Source of the DNA: Elysia chlorotica
Lineage: Eukaryota; Mollusca; Gastropoda; Plakobranchidae
Direction of reading: 5' to 3'
DNA: 64,000 nt
Assembly: GCA_003991915.1 (NCBI GenBank)
Contig: RQTK01000314.1
Coordinates: forward strand, 178,524 to 242,523
A program made the translations under genes and the position numbers. The stretch's first letter is position 1; every line of letters starts with the position of its first letter. Positions 49,454 to 62,330 of this stretch are shown one piece after another. The notes below the pieces were generated by a model. It searched no databases and had not been told where the DNA came from. It saw only the letters and a program-made list of their open reading frames with translations.

Positions 49454-50020
49454 AGTGATGGGAAAACGTGTGTAAACCCTAATTAAAGGAGGGGGGAGGA
49501 GATACAAAAAATTCCCTAAATAGGTAAAATTATATTTAAACAACCCATTGGCCTTCCATTACACAACTCTTCCCCTCTTGTACTTGTAGATCATGGGGCT
49601 GGTGAAATGCGGGTTCAAACACGGAGTGGTGATTTCTTACACACGGACCACTAAACTACTACAAGTACAAGTGAAAACAGTTCAAAAGGACAGGACAATG
49701 GCTAAGTATGAGCCTCAGCATAAAGCGTATTCTAAAGATCATAGAGGGCGGGGCCTATAAGTTATAGTTATAATATGAATGTGATGGTAAGATACAAGGT
49801 GTGTAAAAAAATACAAAAACAAAGAAAAACAATACTTGTAATTTATACACAACTTAGAAAACCGAGGGTCAGGGACACCACTACATTTCGCGGTTTACTT
49901 AACGCCTTGTGAACTACGGCTATTAAAGTAACATTTTCATTATTTTAGATGCACGTAAAAGTGATTAAATTAGACATCCCTGCTAGTAGGTCTACATATG
50001 GTACGGAGGTACACAATTGA

Positions 50021-50280
50021 GTTGAGTTGGTTTTAACGTCCAACATCAGCACTATATAATTATATATAGGCTATATTGCGGACGGGCCTCAAGGCGGACG
50101 TCTGACAATTGTATGTGCTGCTACACACGAGACAGGGCGGGGATACCACAACTCCTGTCTCAGACGGTCACATTATACTGACACCGACCCGACCAGTAGG
50201 GAACGCAACCGCCAGGATTCGAACTCGGGACCTTTTGCGTCGGAAGCCGATGTTCTACCCCTGGGGCACCGCGCCCCCCC
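50021..50280 (-). mobile_element. SINE (full length)
   Basis: Reverse strand: head with ggtagaacatcggcttccga and B-box gttcgaatcc, body with gactgtctg-like and gtgtgtagcagcacat, tail ccaactcaactc. This is the best-preserved copy in the window. Confidence 0.88.
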
Positions 50281-51439
50281 GGAGGTAGGCCTACGCAATT
50301 TTTGGTGGAAAAAAAATCAAATGCTGTGAAACCAAAGTGCTGCAGTCTTACTAGCCTACTCAGTACTTGGTTCCTGGTGGAGACCTCCCGTCACTTGTGT
50401 CGTATATTGTATGCAATGAATTTGTGGTTATTTGTTGTTGTTGATGTTGTTCAGTGTTAAAGATATAATCCTTCGTTTATATAGGTTAGTATTTAACCTT
50501 TTAATGAAAGAACCAATGCTCAACATAAGAGTGCGTATCTTCTTCAAGATCTGTTGAGTATTGTTAGTATTACAATAGGCCTAGGCCTACATGACTTACA
50601 ATGGTACGTTATTTACTGTAGATAATTAAGTAATGTAGCCTACTTCACGCACTATAAAATGAAATCGCTACATGTGATGTATAAATTAGTGATTCGGTGG
50701 GTTCACGTCAAGGCGTCTAAAAATACACGCCTTGGTTCACGATGGAATAGTTTGCTTCGGTAGGTACACCCACACATTACCAAAGGCTGATGGCTCCGAA
50801 CTTTTCGAAGGCTGACAGGCCTATATCGCTTTGTGTTCGTATCGTTATCGATATAGCAAGAACCGGATGTTGTGGTTATGCACCTTGTAGGAAGACACAA
50901 GAGTACTAAAAGTGCTATTATTAGTAGTAATAGACATCTACATCTGTGATAGGAAATCATCTGAGACTGGCTCATCATTGTCACCGAGACAGGAACAACT
51001 TGAAACCAGTAACCATAACATAGCCTACTGCATTGCTCTTGTAAGTATTGCTACTTTAATTAAATTTGCCCTGTTGGAAGACGCTCTTATATGATTCGGA
51101 GAAAAGAATTTGATTTATCATTTTAATAATAAAAACCGTTGTATTTTTCGAGATGGCAACGGAATAGATTCTAGCTAAAGGAAGGTAGTTTTACTCACTG
51201 ATCAGGTAGCCGTTGAAAATGCCCGTCTCTTTTGTCCAAGTGGAACTAAATTTCTAGATCTATGATTCGATTGAACATATCGAGGTAAACGTATTAAACA
51301 ACGTCTGGCCGATTTTCACTGCGCGGCCATCTTAGTATCGTAGGTGGGCGAAGTTGCCAATTTATGTTGATTTTCGATATATTCAACACTTTTTAGGAAG
51401 TGGCTGTTTGTCGGGTAACCGAGCAAATAGTCAGATGGC

Positions 51440-51486
<47 letters not shown>

Positions 51487-52534
51487 TATAATAATAATAA
51501 TTTGGGTTTGGGTTTTTTGCTTGGGTTCATACTAAAGAAAGACGAAAAAACCCAAACCCAAACCCAACCCCATCGCTCAAAAGAAGCCCTCTTTAGTTAA
51601 TTTAGTATGTTGTTTGGTTTGTCAGTACACATACGGAAGTCTTTCCCCCGGCTCTTTTGTTCAAAGAGAATTGGTGCGATCAAACTGGGAGAAAAGATGA
51701 GCTTCTCAATCATCAATGTCTGAGATGTAAGTGGGATCTTAAGTTTGTATTTTGACATAATTATAGACTACATAGACTCATTTAAAACAGAAGTCTACAC
51801 CAGTACATGTAAAATGAAATGATTTTTCAATAGAAAAATAGTTGATCTAGATCTAGATGTTAATTTTGATGTAATATAGTACCCTCTGTCATGGCACTGA
51901 TAGATCAAAGTTCTAAGCCATTTTTTTGGTCTCTCAAGTCTATGTAGAAATTGATCATGAATGATACATGCTTCTAGCTTGAAAAATAAAATGAAATATT
52001 ATTTTGCTTGTGTTAGGTTTTAAACTTAATTTAGTTTTGAAGTATGTAGGCCTATGCAAAATGCTAATTGAATATTCAAAGATATCAGGCAAATTGAATT
52101 GACTGTATGATATGCTTCACTCAATGTCACAGAGTAGGCCTTAAGAAACATTTTTGGATGCATTATATATCTCAAAACAGATAAGCCATTAATAAAAAAG
52201 TGGGAGAAAACAGCACAGTCACACACACACAATGGTCAACTTTTTATCGATATTTCATTGTCATTATTATATGATATGATATAATTTTCGGATGTTGTTA
52301 GACCAATGGCCTTTTGCCCATTCAAGTCTCTGTCTCTGTCCATATTACTTTATGATAAAAATTAGCCTGAATAAATTTTATGATCTGTTATTTGCTTTTA
52401 AAAAGAGAAGTATTTGTACCTTATTAGTTAATTAAAAAAAATGATACTACATGTATTTTGAAATTAATTTTTCTTTTTTATTTCAGGACCAACGGGCTCT
52501 GAAATTTTTATCCTTTTTTTAGGATCAATTGATC
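50281..52534. other. Region upstream of the serpin; no coding exon seen
   Basis: AT-rich sequence with an (AAT)n tract (about 51439-51500) followed by an 18-bp perfect inverted repeat (51501-51518 with 51545-51562, tttgggtttgggtttttt). An untranslated serpin exon may lie here: an acceptor (ttttttttag at 52522) stands just before the start codon. Confidence 0.5.
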
Positions 52535-55500
52535 ATGGAGATGTCTCATTTTTCCTCAACAAACAATAGCTTTTGTTTGGATCTGTTCAAAACCATTTTT
52601 GTGGACAAGAGCAAAGAGAATGTGTTCATCTCTCCCTTCAGCATCGCGGCGGCGGTAGCCATGACAGGGTTGGGAGCAGCGGCGGACACAGCTCAGGGCA
52701 TTGTGAAAGCTCTGCGCTGGCAGCCTGACGAGGGAAACAAGATGCACGAACAGTTTCAGGTCTACCTTTCCTCACTGAAAACTAAGAACGATAAGTACAG
52801 CCTGTCTTTGGCCAACAGAATTTACTCGCAGCAGAACTTCAAGATCCTGCAGGAGTTCAGAGAAAGCACAGCCAAGTATTACCTAGCAGGTAAGGCGCTG
52901 TTTGCATGTTTGTTTTAACCACCCGAATGCTGTGGGGTGGTATTTGACCCATTTTAGGAGGCAAAAATGCAAATGTATATATGTCCATTACCGTGAATTG
53001 TGAATGTCTGTCCACTTCCACTCACTGGTTCAAATCATTGCCACTTTCAGGACAAAATTCATTGGAGTTTGGCTAATTTACCTGAGCACTCAAGTGGTTA
53101 AGTGTTGGTGGCCAAACCAAATCAAATTTTTGTCTTCTTATTGTATATTTAGTTACTCAAACAGTTAAAAACAAATCTGTTAAGAAAGTATGTTTTAAAA
53201 GTATCTAGTCTCTACATGTGTATGTATGAAAAAAAATTTTAAAACATTTTTACTGAAAGCGATACATAAAAATATGCCCATTTCCTTCAGGTAAACATTA
53301 TATGTAACGCTATTTTTAATATATGAAATATAGTATTGTAATGGTAATAGACATAAATAAAAGGGCATCTGCTAGAATTCAATTTTGCATCCAATATTTG
53401 AAGGGTACCTTTTAAAGTCATCTCAAAATGTTTTAATTTTTTTTCACTTACCAGTGTCCCTATGATAAGAAATTCGCAGTTTTTTCATAGAAAGACAAAA
53501 AAAAAAATACATTGTTCTAAGCCACAAGGATGAAAAATGTTATAGCATTTGAATTCCTCACAGCAGGTGCTCTAAGCCAAGATCAATATATATACAATAG
53601 ATATTGGGTTTAAGGTGATATATTTGATATGCATCTTTGATATTCGCTTCTCATATGTTATATATTATCTAGATGCAGATTTCTAATGTACAATGTTGTA
53701 TGAATTATCTGAAGACAGTTCGATGCATCGATGATTTTAAACTTCTCTCCTCTCACAGAACCTGTCAATGCAGATTTTGTTAATGCCAGCGAAGCCGAGT
53801 GCACGAAGATCAATACGTGGGTTTCAGAGCAGACTGAAGACAAGATAAAGGATCTGATACCTCCAGGGGTTTTAGACGCTTTGACTAGGATGGTTATTGT
53901 GAATGCCATATATTTCAAAGGTATTTTTCTTTATTTCAATCTATGTCGGGTTTTTTGTTTTTGTTGTTGTTGTGATGTTGTTGGGTTTTTTTGTTTATTT
54001 TTTTTTGGGGGGGGAGGGGGTCTGCTATAATGCAATGCAATATTTTCACCTCTAAATGGTTTTGTGAATAAAAAAAAAAATTGGAGTAAGTTACAGATTG
54101 CATTGCTCAATGAGGTGTATGTTTTAGAGATTTCTCTGTGACAGTTTACAAAAATATCATTTCCCAAAAAGCATAATTGAAAGTAATGAAACTAAAGTAC
54201 ATTTTGCATTGAATATTTTGTCTGATTAGAAGCCAGACTGAAAAATTACATCAGGAATTGGGTGTTACAAAATAATACTCAGACAAAAGTTAATTGTTCA
54301 GTAATCTCAATATTGATTTTATCTTTTCAAAAAGTATGCATATCAGTTTCATTTTGAAATCATTGTTACATGTAGAATTAGTTAATGCATAGTTATGTTG
54401 TCATCAACTTGAATTCAAGCATCCCTCAGGCTTCCAGAGTGAGTCCAGGACATGTTTGGTCCACACTCCTTTTACATTAACACATAATTAGTTTGTAATT
54501 TTGAAGGAAGAAAAATTTGGGTGTAGTTAAAAGCAGAATATAATGTATTTGTCATTCCTTATATTTTTACTTTCTCAGGGAATTGGGACCTGCAGTTTGA
54601 TGAGAAGAGAACGGAATCTCAGAAGTTCAAGATAGCTGGAGATCAAACAAAGTCTGTTCCCATGATGTATGCAAAGAGAAAGTTCCATGTGGGCCAAAGC
54701 GACAAATTAAAGTGCAGGGCCCTTGAGCTTCCCTACAAAGGCAAGGACCTGTCTATGGTTGTTATCTTGCCAGACCAAGACTTTGGCCTGCAGGTAGGTT
54801 CATATGAAGTTTAAAACGCAGTAGAACCCTCCCAAAGTAAACGTTCTCAAAGTGTGCCAAGCCCTCTTAACAGTCCCTATACTTTATTACTCCACATAGA
54901 AAATGTTGTTTGGCCACAGAATAACACAGATAGATGTTTTTATAGTTAACAAATGTGTACACATACATACATATACAACATTGTACCATCTTCATTAAAA
55001 AAAAAAAAATAATGATTATAGTAATAATATTATTAATAACAATAAGAATAAAAATAATAACAATAACAACAACAATAATAATAAAATAATAGTAAAAATA
55101 TCTCATGAACAATTTCTCTGTCTTACTGACATTCATTAGAAGATAATTTTCATCACACCATGTGGATAATGGTAACCGACCAAATGATGCAGATAACATT
55201 CATTAGAGTGAAAAAATTAGAAATTTGAAATCTTGCAAATTATGTGGTTTATTTCTGTGAACACTGCACCTCCCACTCCAGGTGATAAGTTGACATAAAT
55301 CTACATGTGCTGTTTTTGCCAGAACTTGGTTGGATCACTCAGTCAGAGCGAGATTGATGAGTTGCTGAGCAGCTTAAAGCCAGCCAACACTGATGTTGCA
55401 CTATGGTTACCCAAGTTTGAAGTGAGAGCTGTTGGCATTGCACTGCTATGGTGTCAAAGTGTTTTGCTTCTTTTTAATTATATATGTATATATTTCTATC

Positions 55501-56121
55501 TATCGATCTATCAATTTTTTGGGTTGTTTTTATAACTTTTGAGGAAATTAAGATTTAGGCCTAAAAACGATTAAACTTTTTATTCTGTTTCTATGATAGC
55601 TGAAAGAATTTAATAAACGTACTGCACTTGTTTTTAAAAAATTTAAATTGAACTTTAAAAGAGATATAACACATTTTTTGCCAATTAAGACAATTAAAAA
55701 AAATAAATATGCACCTTTAGTTTGACACAAAGATTGTCTTAACAGCATGGCCATATTCTCAGCACCGTGAACACTTTGTGTTTTATACCCACGGCAGGTG
55801 ACAAGCAGCCACAGTCTGAAGGAGGCCCTCTCTGCTCTCGGAATGGCTGACGCATTCAGCATGGAAAGTGCCAACTTCAGTGGCATCACTGGAAACAAAG
55901 ACCTCTACATCACTGCCGCCATCCATAAAGCTTTCATCAAAGTCAACGAGGAGGGAACCGAGGCTGCAGCAGCAACAGCCATGACGTTTGGTTTGAGGTG
56001 TATGCCGATGAATCCGATCCCGCCATTTACTGTAGATCACCCTTTTCTTTACCTGATAAGAGACAACCGGGCAAACGGCCTGATTCTCTTCATTGGTGCT
56101 GTTGCAGACCCTTCGTTGTAA
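52535..56121 (+). CDS. Serpin, intracellular (ov-serpin-like), predicted inhibitory
   Basis: Five exons: 52535-52889, 53759-53920, 54579-54793, 55323-55421, 55798-56121; GT/AG borders, phases join, 384 aa, the usual serpin length. Start: ATG of MEMSHFSS. No signal peptide, as in clade B cytosolic serpins. Conserved blocks: [57 protein letters not shown], and the C-terminal [12 protein letters not shown]...ILFIGAV. The reactive loop hinge is [12 protein letters not shown] (residues 328-339), typical of inhibitors. Counting from Gly330 as P15 puts P1 at Arg344 with Leu at P2 and Cys345 at P1', predicting a trypsin-like protease target. The target is inferred only. Confidence 0.93.
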
Positions 56122-58890
56122 TAGATAGACGTGACTTTCACTTCCTTCTTTGGTTTTGTTAATACAGTGGTCTCCACGTAAGAACTCTCTGCGCACAAAC
56201 CTACAGCGTTTTCGAACCCGCCCGCTCTATGAAACATAATTGTTTCTCTTTAATTGGCACCCCTACCCACCCGCTTTTGACCTTGTATAAAGTGCATGGT
56301 GATTATTTCGATAATGATCTAAGACTGATAGGAGCGGCGCATGTATCTAAATACACGCGATCAGATGTGTGAGCAGTGGGCAGGCGTGGGGGAAGGTAGG
56401 AGGTGAACATACCCGAGCCTGTGAACCTTTACGAACGTTAGACTAAAGCCATGTAAGGAGATCAGAGAGATCTTCCTTCCGCCATCTCTTTGTCACGCTG
56501 ACCACTCCTCTCGGTTGCTCAAATTATTTGTCAATCACTAAATTGTTAACAGACTCTGAAAGGGTGTGCTTTTTCTTTTTCTCTCTCTCTCTCTATCTCT
56601 GTCTCTCTTGTTCTTTTCTTTCTCTCTCTCTTTCTCTATTTCTTTCTTTTGGTTTCTCTCTATCTCACCATTCTTTCTTTTTCTCCTTCTCATCCCGGAG
56701 ACCACTGCAATACAAAGATCTATAGAAAGAATTTTGTCTTTGACTTTTTACTATAAATAGTATTTTGATGTCTTAAGATTTGTATAGATCTATGCATTAG
56801 TTTAATTGAATTACAAACTTCACCTATATATTTTTTTATAAATTGTACTCAATTAAAAAAAAAAAACTTGTTTTATACATATATAAACATATCACTTGTA
56901 TTATCAATATACCTTCATTTTCAGGATGTGCCTCCATCTCTCTCTATTCTGTACTTTCTCTCTGCCAGAGAGGTTCTATGTGTAACAAACTGATTATAAC
57001 ATACGGTACCTTTTGTTTGTTTTTTATGTACTTAACATTGAAACTGTTCTTGCATGATAAAATGCATATATCTTATCAAAATGCATGATTACTTCTTTTT
57101 TGTTTTGTTTTGTTCAAATGAAGTTTTTAATAAAACTTGACATGGGGAGCAATACCAAGCAACCACTGTCCATAGGGCAATTGATCGAACACTTGAAACA
57201 TCTTGAAGGGATCACTATAAGAAAGTATGTGATCCAGCATGTTTCATACCCTTCACTCTTCATTAAACATCACATCTTCAGCCATGCTTTTTCTGAAGCT
57301 TGCGCCTTTTGATTATTTTGTTTTGTTTTTGCATTGGGTTGTGAACTTAAGTAAGTTTGACCAGAGTTGCCGCTCTCAGCCAAATTTTTTGTTTTACTGT
57401 ATTAGTCTATTACTGTAGATCCTTGTAATGATTAGTTCACAAGTTCATGTGCTAGTTCGAAAAGCTATTTTTGTATTTATAAAATGTCCTGTTCTCTACC
57501 AACTTGACATATCGCTAACGCTAACAGGTTATTTAGTGGATTGATTGAATTAACTTTCCTGAGTACAACAGGGCATTCCTATTTTATTCTATTTGATATC
57601 TCATATCGAGTGATAATGATTGTACGGTTGTTTTTAACTTCTTAAGTGGTCAATCAATGAATTGATTTATGCTTCACCGTTGATTTGATTTGTGTAAATT
57701 GTAAATGTTTAAAGATAAAGTTTAAGGAGAATTTTGTATAAGCGTAAAAGGAATGCAGAAAGCTTAGTACCTCTGTGCAAAGGACATTTCAAATCTTTTA
57801 TGGTGCTCACTAGCTATAATCAGAAAACTACTCTGGCAATATAGGGTTTATTGCAATAATAAAACTCATGAAAGCCTTAACTAGGGTCTTTCCCATGAGA
57901 ATACAAAGGAAATCTTGTTTAAAAAACATTAACCACAATTGAAATCTTAACATCTACATATATACATATAGATTTACAATTATCAATCATCATGTGATTT
58001 ATTAATATCCGCCACAGCTTTAATTACTTGTGTTCATGTCAATTCTTAGCAACATTATTTAGTGGAGTAGGCATATTTTGTACTTTTAAAGTAAAGTCGT
58101 TTTTTTTCCTTGTTGAAATATTGATACGGTTCTGTTATAACAGCCGAAATGGCTTTATGGCTGTGGCAGATATGGAGTGGTTTTGATATTAGAACTCCTT
58201 CGTGCAGTTAGTCAGTTGTGCTCACTTGTTTCGAAATGCACTCATAGAGTGTGAGCTGTGATGTGCTCCCCATTCCCTAATTAAACACACAATGTAGAGA
58301 TATTGCAAGTGCTAAAAACATGAAAGAGAGTAAAAATTCGCATCCCTTGTTTTGCCTTTGTATATGTGCCCTTTTCTGTAGATGAATCCATTTTTGGTCC
58401 TTTTAAATCAGGGTATAGGACTAATAGCGTTCCATCTTTCTCCTATATGTTAAATTGATAATTTTATGTGTATACAAATCATTTTACTGTTCACATTTAT
58501 TTTGTTAGGATAAATGTATTCCTGCCTTATTTGTATATGTGTGAACTGTTAGCACTGCATGCTCACAATCAGGAACTCCCCTTTTGTTGGTAAGTTCTTG
58601 TGAGACCTGATCTGGCTAAAACTTGGGGTCCTTCGTTCTACTTTTTTGTTGTTGAGTAACATTCTTTGTTACATTTTGTTTTATTGTTTTAAAAGTCGTC
58701 TTTCATGAATAAAGTGATTTCTGGATATTGTTTTTTACTTTTACAAGCTGAAGGGTTACCTGATTTTAAACTTCAACATAATATAATTTTACTGGTGTAT
58801 GCAGTCAAACATGAAACTTATTTAATAAACAACAATTACACATATCAATATTATCATTATATATTTAATTTCAAATACTAAAAATAAATT
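56122..58890. other. Serpin 3' region; no gene seen
   Basis: A CT-rich tract at about 56575-56690, possible polyadenylation signal AATAAA at 57129-57134, otherwise AT-rich sequence with short uninformative frames. Confidence 0.5.
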
Positions 58891-58894
58891 ATTT

Positions 58895-59550
58895 TTTCAA
58901 TGTTTAATTTTTTAATATCCAATCAAAATTTTTGTATCAATCTTTGTGGGTTTAAACCATCTGTCTTTCTGTGTCCAATTATATCATTAAAACAAATAAT
59001 ATGACTGACTTGCCTTCAGCTTGATTCCCGTGTTAGTTTCACCAGTCTTATTGTTCAAGTACTTTTATTTCACTTTTTTTATTTTATTATTGAATGTAAA
59101 TTACAATCGTTTATGAAACTGCATAAGTAAATCTTTAAATACTTTTTTGTTTCATATTTTAAAAAAAGTATTAGAAAGTCGCTCTCAAAACACTTCATTC
59201 GATGAACTAAGGCCTCTCATATTTTTTCAATGTTTTTTTTTAATATCCAATCAAAATTTTTCTATCAATCTTTGTGGGCTTAAACCATCTGTCTTTCTGT
59301 GTCCAACTATATCATTAAAACAAATAATATGACTGACTTGCATTCAGATTGATTCCTGTGTTAGTTTCACCAGTCTTATTGTTCAAGTACTTTTATTTCA
59401 ATTTCAGATTTTATTCTTGCATTTAAATTACAATCGTTTGTGTTACTGCATAAGTAAATCTTTAAATGCTTTTTTCTTTCATATTAAAAAAAAAAGCATT
59501 AGAAAGTCGCTCTCAAACCACTTAATTTGATGAACTACAGGCCTCTCACT
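58895..59550. repeat. About 325-bp tandem duplication
   Basis: The text tttttaatatccaatcaaaa through gaaagtcgctctcaaa...ggcctctca occurs twice, at about 58895-59220 and 59222-59548, with scattered substitutions; older than the 6224 duplication. Confidence 0.85.
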
Positions 59551-59774
59551 TGATTAGCCCAGGGTTCGAATCATCGCTTGGCTTTCCACCCAGGTGGTAA
59601 GTTTGGGTCTCGTCGAACAGGCTTGAGACTTGATAAAGGCTGAGGAAATGCACAGTGGCTCCGTTAACTTTCCAGATGAAAGACTCGGCCATACCTAGAT
59701 AAAGTTGAAAAATGAATGCACAACTACACAATTGTGACTATCATTCACGTTGCTGAAATGAGAGAGATTGAGGC

Positions 59775-60000
59775 AGACAACGTCCAACGTCAACACTTCA
59801 TAGGTTTAATTGTGGACAGGTCCCAAGACTAACGTCGGCCATTCACAGACATGACTCGTGTCTCACCGATCTCATTATATCGACACCTACTGAATCAGCA
59901 GGGGACAAATAAATCTACATTTGTGACTGTTCCTGGGTTTCAGGTAGGGGACCTATCCATTGGGAGATCGACGCTCTACCATTCGCGCCAGTCATCTCTC
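59775..60000 (-). mobile_element. Old diverged SINE
   Basis: gacaacgtccaacgtcaaca, cccaagactaacgtc and ctcattatatcgacacctac match the SINE body in reverse orientation, and a head-like gatcgacgctctaccattcg ends it. Much more diverged than the other copies. Confidence 0.65.
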
Positions 60001-61041
60001 CACACAGAGAGAGAGAGAGAGCGAGAGCGGCGGAGCTTTAACACGTGTAGCAACAGCCTGCGTGTTAAAATGGTTTTTAAGTTTTTTAGGGTGTCTGTAG
60101 TTTTTATTTTTAATTGAATTCTAATTCAAGATCGTGAAGTAAACTGAATAATGCCGAATAATAGTGGTGTTCTTACATGGGTAGAACAAAATTAAAAATT
60201 CATAGTTAGCATAATTATTTACATTGGCGGAAAAAAAAAGATTTTGGCGATCATACACTTTCAAATGAATCAGCATTATGTAGTGAAATAATAATATACA
60301 TATCTTTGTAATATTACTTATTACGATTTGGATGCACTGCTGGTTTGCTCAGTGTCCGAACTAGTACGGTCATGGCAGTGTTAATGTCCCATGCAGCACT
60401 CGTGTCACTTCACAATGCACTCGGATTCTGCAGCTGTTGTACCAACCTTTGTTCAATCTAGATCTAGTAGTAGTACATTTACACTGTGCGGGGTCTTGTT
60501 TCGTCTATACTACAGACTCCAATAATTGTAGATGCCATCATTCGAGATTGAAGAGTTAAGCCACAGGAGATAGGTTCTTATTCGATTTATAAAAATAGAA
60601 GTTAGCAGCTTTTATTCGAGTTTATGCACATAGAAGAGAATAATTTATTGAAAAGTTGAAAACTGTCTAAAAACTGGAAAAATAATGTGCTTATTTTTTT
60701 CAGTTTTTAGAACGTTTTTAACGTGTATGCAGGGAGCGAACTGTAAAACTGCTGTGTCGCCTAGACAAAACAGCGCCTAGGGATTTCAGGTATAGTGGTC
60801 AGTCTTTATCACACTGCTAATGTGCACCAACTTTCCCTTTTCACCCAATCTCTTCATCAGCTGGCATTACAGTATTTAGAAGTGTGTCCCAATATGATAG
60901 TTCGAAATCAAACTGCTGAAATAATTTTATGTTGATTTTTAATGTTTAATAAGCAATCCATGCTTTTATTATATTTTTATGTCTTTCTTTTCATATAAAA
61001 AAAAAAACCCGTTAGAAAGAGTGAAGCGCGTACGTGGTCCC
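60001..61041. other. 5' flank of the asparaginase gene; nothing recognised
   Basis: A short (GA)n at about 60007-60020, otherwise AT-rich sequence without coding exons or a clear CpG island. Confidence 0.45.
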
Positions 61042-61802
61042 ATGTTTGAGCCGGCGATCATCGTCCATGGGGGCTGTGGGGTTTATCCCAGGGAGGAGTC
61101 GCTTGAGCCCTTCCTGGCAGGGGTCAAGGACGCTGCGCTCCAAGGTCACGCCCTCCTGTCTCGGGCCGGAAGTGCCGTGGACGCTGTGGAGGCGGCGGTC
61201 TCGGTGCTGGAGGACAACCCTCTCTTCAACAGCGGTAAAGGCACTAGGCATCCTTCTCTCTACTCTCTCCTACATATATACACTACACACGCGTTAAGAC
61301 AAAGCACCAAAATGATTAGAAAAGGGGGCCCAATATACCCTGGGATTAGAGCCTGAGCTTTCGATGCTGGAGGTTCGCGGTTTGAGTCCTGCACTGGCAA
61401 ACGCATTTTTATCCGGGGCAAGTTGATTGTGTTCCCATTTGAACTAAGTTGAAACTGACTGCTCACATAGGCATGCGCTGGTCGCTTTTTGACTTTTGAA
61501 AATGGAGATCTCAGATAACCACACGCAGATTTGTTGTATATAAACCCCCCCCCCCCCCTCTGTTTACATACAATAGGCATTAAGACAACTTAAAACTGAA
61601 AACGGTTATATATAGTCTCTTGCAACTATGTTACATGGCGTTGTTAGAGGACACCCCATGAACTTGAAGAATTGTCCATCTACTGCAGGTCGCGGGAGCG
61701 TCTTGAACCTGGACGGTCAAGTCGAGATGGACGCCATTGTGATAGACGGTCAGACTCTGGGCAGCGGGGCTGTGTGCGGACTGCGGAGGTGTGCGAACCC
61801 GG
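61042..61802 (+). CDS. ASRGL1: Isoaspartyl peptidase/L-asparaginase, 5' part (2 exons, second broken)
   Basis: Exon 1 61042-61234 and exon 2 from 61689, with GT/AG at the intron and a joining phase. MFEPAIIVHGGCGVYP, GSAVDAVEAAVSVLEDNPLFNSG, GRGSVLNLDGQVEMDAIVIDG and LGSGAVCGLRRCANP follow the N-terminal (alpha-subunit) part of ASRGL1-type Ntn hydrolases, which cleave L-asparagine and isoaspartyl dipeptides after self-cleavage at a threonine. That threonine lies further downstream and is not in the window. After ANP at about 61802 the plus strand runs into an inverted minisatellite and stops at 61921. The expected end of the exon is found on the opposite strand at 61940-62004. An upstream in-frame ATG at 60979 is less likely. 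Confidence 0.85.
61335..61412 (+). mobile_element. tRNA-like SINE head in asparaginase intron 1
   Basis: Pol III A-box-like tgggattagagcctgag and B-box-like ggtttgagtcc in the right order and spacing. It is different from the main SINE family. The remaining body was not delimited. Confidence 0.4.
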
Positions 61803-61939
61803 CATGGTATACACTGTACAAGAGATTAATGAATAAACACTGTAGCCAGCCTACCTTGAATAAACACTGTAGCCAGCCTACCTTGTCCATGGTATACACT
61901 GTACAAGAGATTAATGAATAAACACTGTAGCCAGCCTAC
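61803..61939 (-). repeat. 58-bp minisatellite, inverted block
   Basis: Two to three units of the 62009-62330 minisatellite in reverse orientation (gtatacactgtacaagagat, actgtagccagcctaccttg), between broken exon 2 and its inverted fragment. Confidence 0.9.
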
Positions 61940-62004
61940 CTTGTCCATTACGAGCCGCGCCAGCTGTACCGGGTTCGCACACCTCCGCAGTCCGCACACA
62001 GCCC
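61940..62004 (-). pseudogene. Inverted end of asparaginase exon 2, with its splice donor
   Basis: The minus strand reads GAVCGLRRCANPVQLARLVMDK followed directly by GTAGGC, a good donor. Its first about 35 nt repeat the plus-strand exon 2 (61768-61802) in inverted orientation; the remaining about 30 nt, including the exon end, are present only here. Confidence 0.85.
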
Positions 62005-62330
62005 TGTACAGTGTATACCATGCACAAGGTAGGCTGGCTACAGTGTTTATTCATTAATCTCTTGTACAGTGTATACCATGCACAAGGTAGGTTGGCTACA
62101 GTGTTTATTCATTAATCTCTTGTACAGTGTATACCATGCACAAGGTAGGCTGGCTACAGAGTTAATTCTCCAGTCTCGTGTATACCATGCACAAGTAGGT
62201 TGGATACAGTGTTTATTCATTAATCTTTTGTACTGTGTATACAATGCACAAGGTAGGCTGGCTACAGTGTTTATTCAAGGTAGGCTGGCTACAGTGTTTA
62301 TTCTCCAATCTCGTGTATATCATAGACAGC
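62005..62330 (+). repeat. 58-bp minisatellite
   Basis: Unit: tgtacagtgtataccatgca + caaggtaggctggctacagt + gtttattcattaatctct, about five copies with truncated variants. Each unit contains CAAG|GTAGGC, the same sequence as the donor of asparaginase exon 2, so the array seems to derive from the intron's first bases. Confidence 0.9.

Noticed and set aside
53931..54030. Apparent serpin frame extension after YFKG
   Set aside because: Reads into the intron after the GTATTT donor; the next exon at 54579 restores the serpin sequence.
56843..57312. Small frames after the serpin as a separate gene
   Set aside because: Low-complexity hydrophobic or unrecognisable peptides, AT-rich, no splice signals; treated as 3' flanking sequence.
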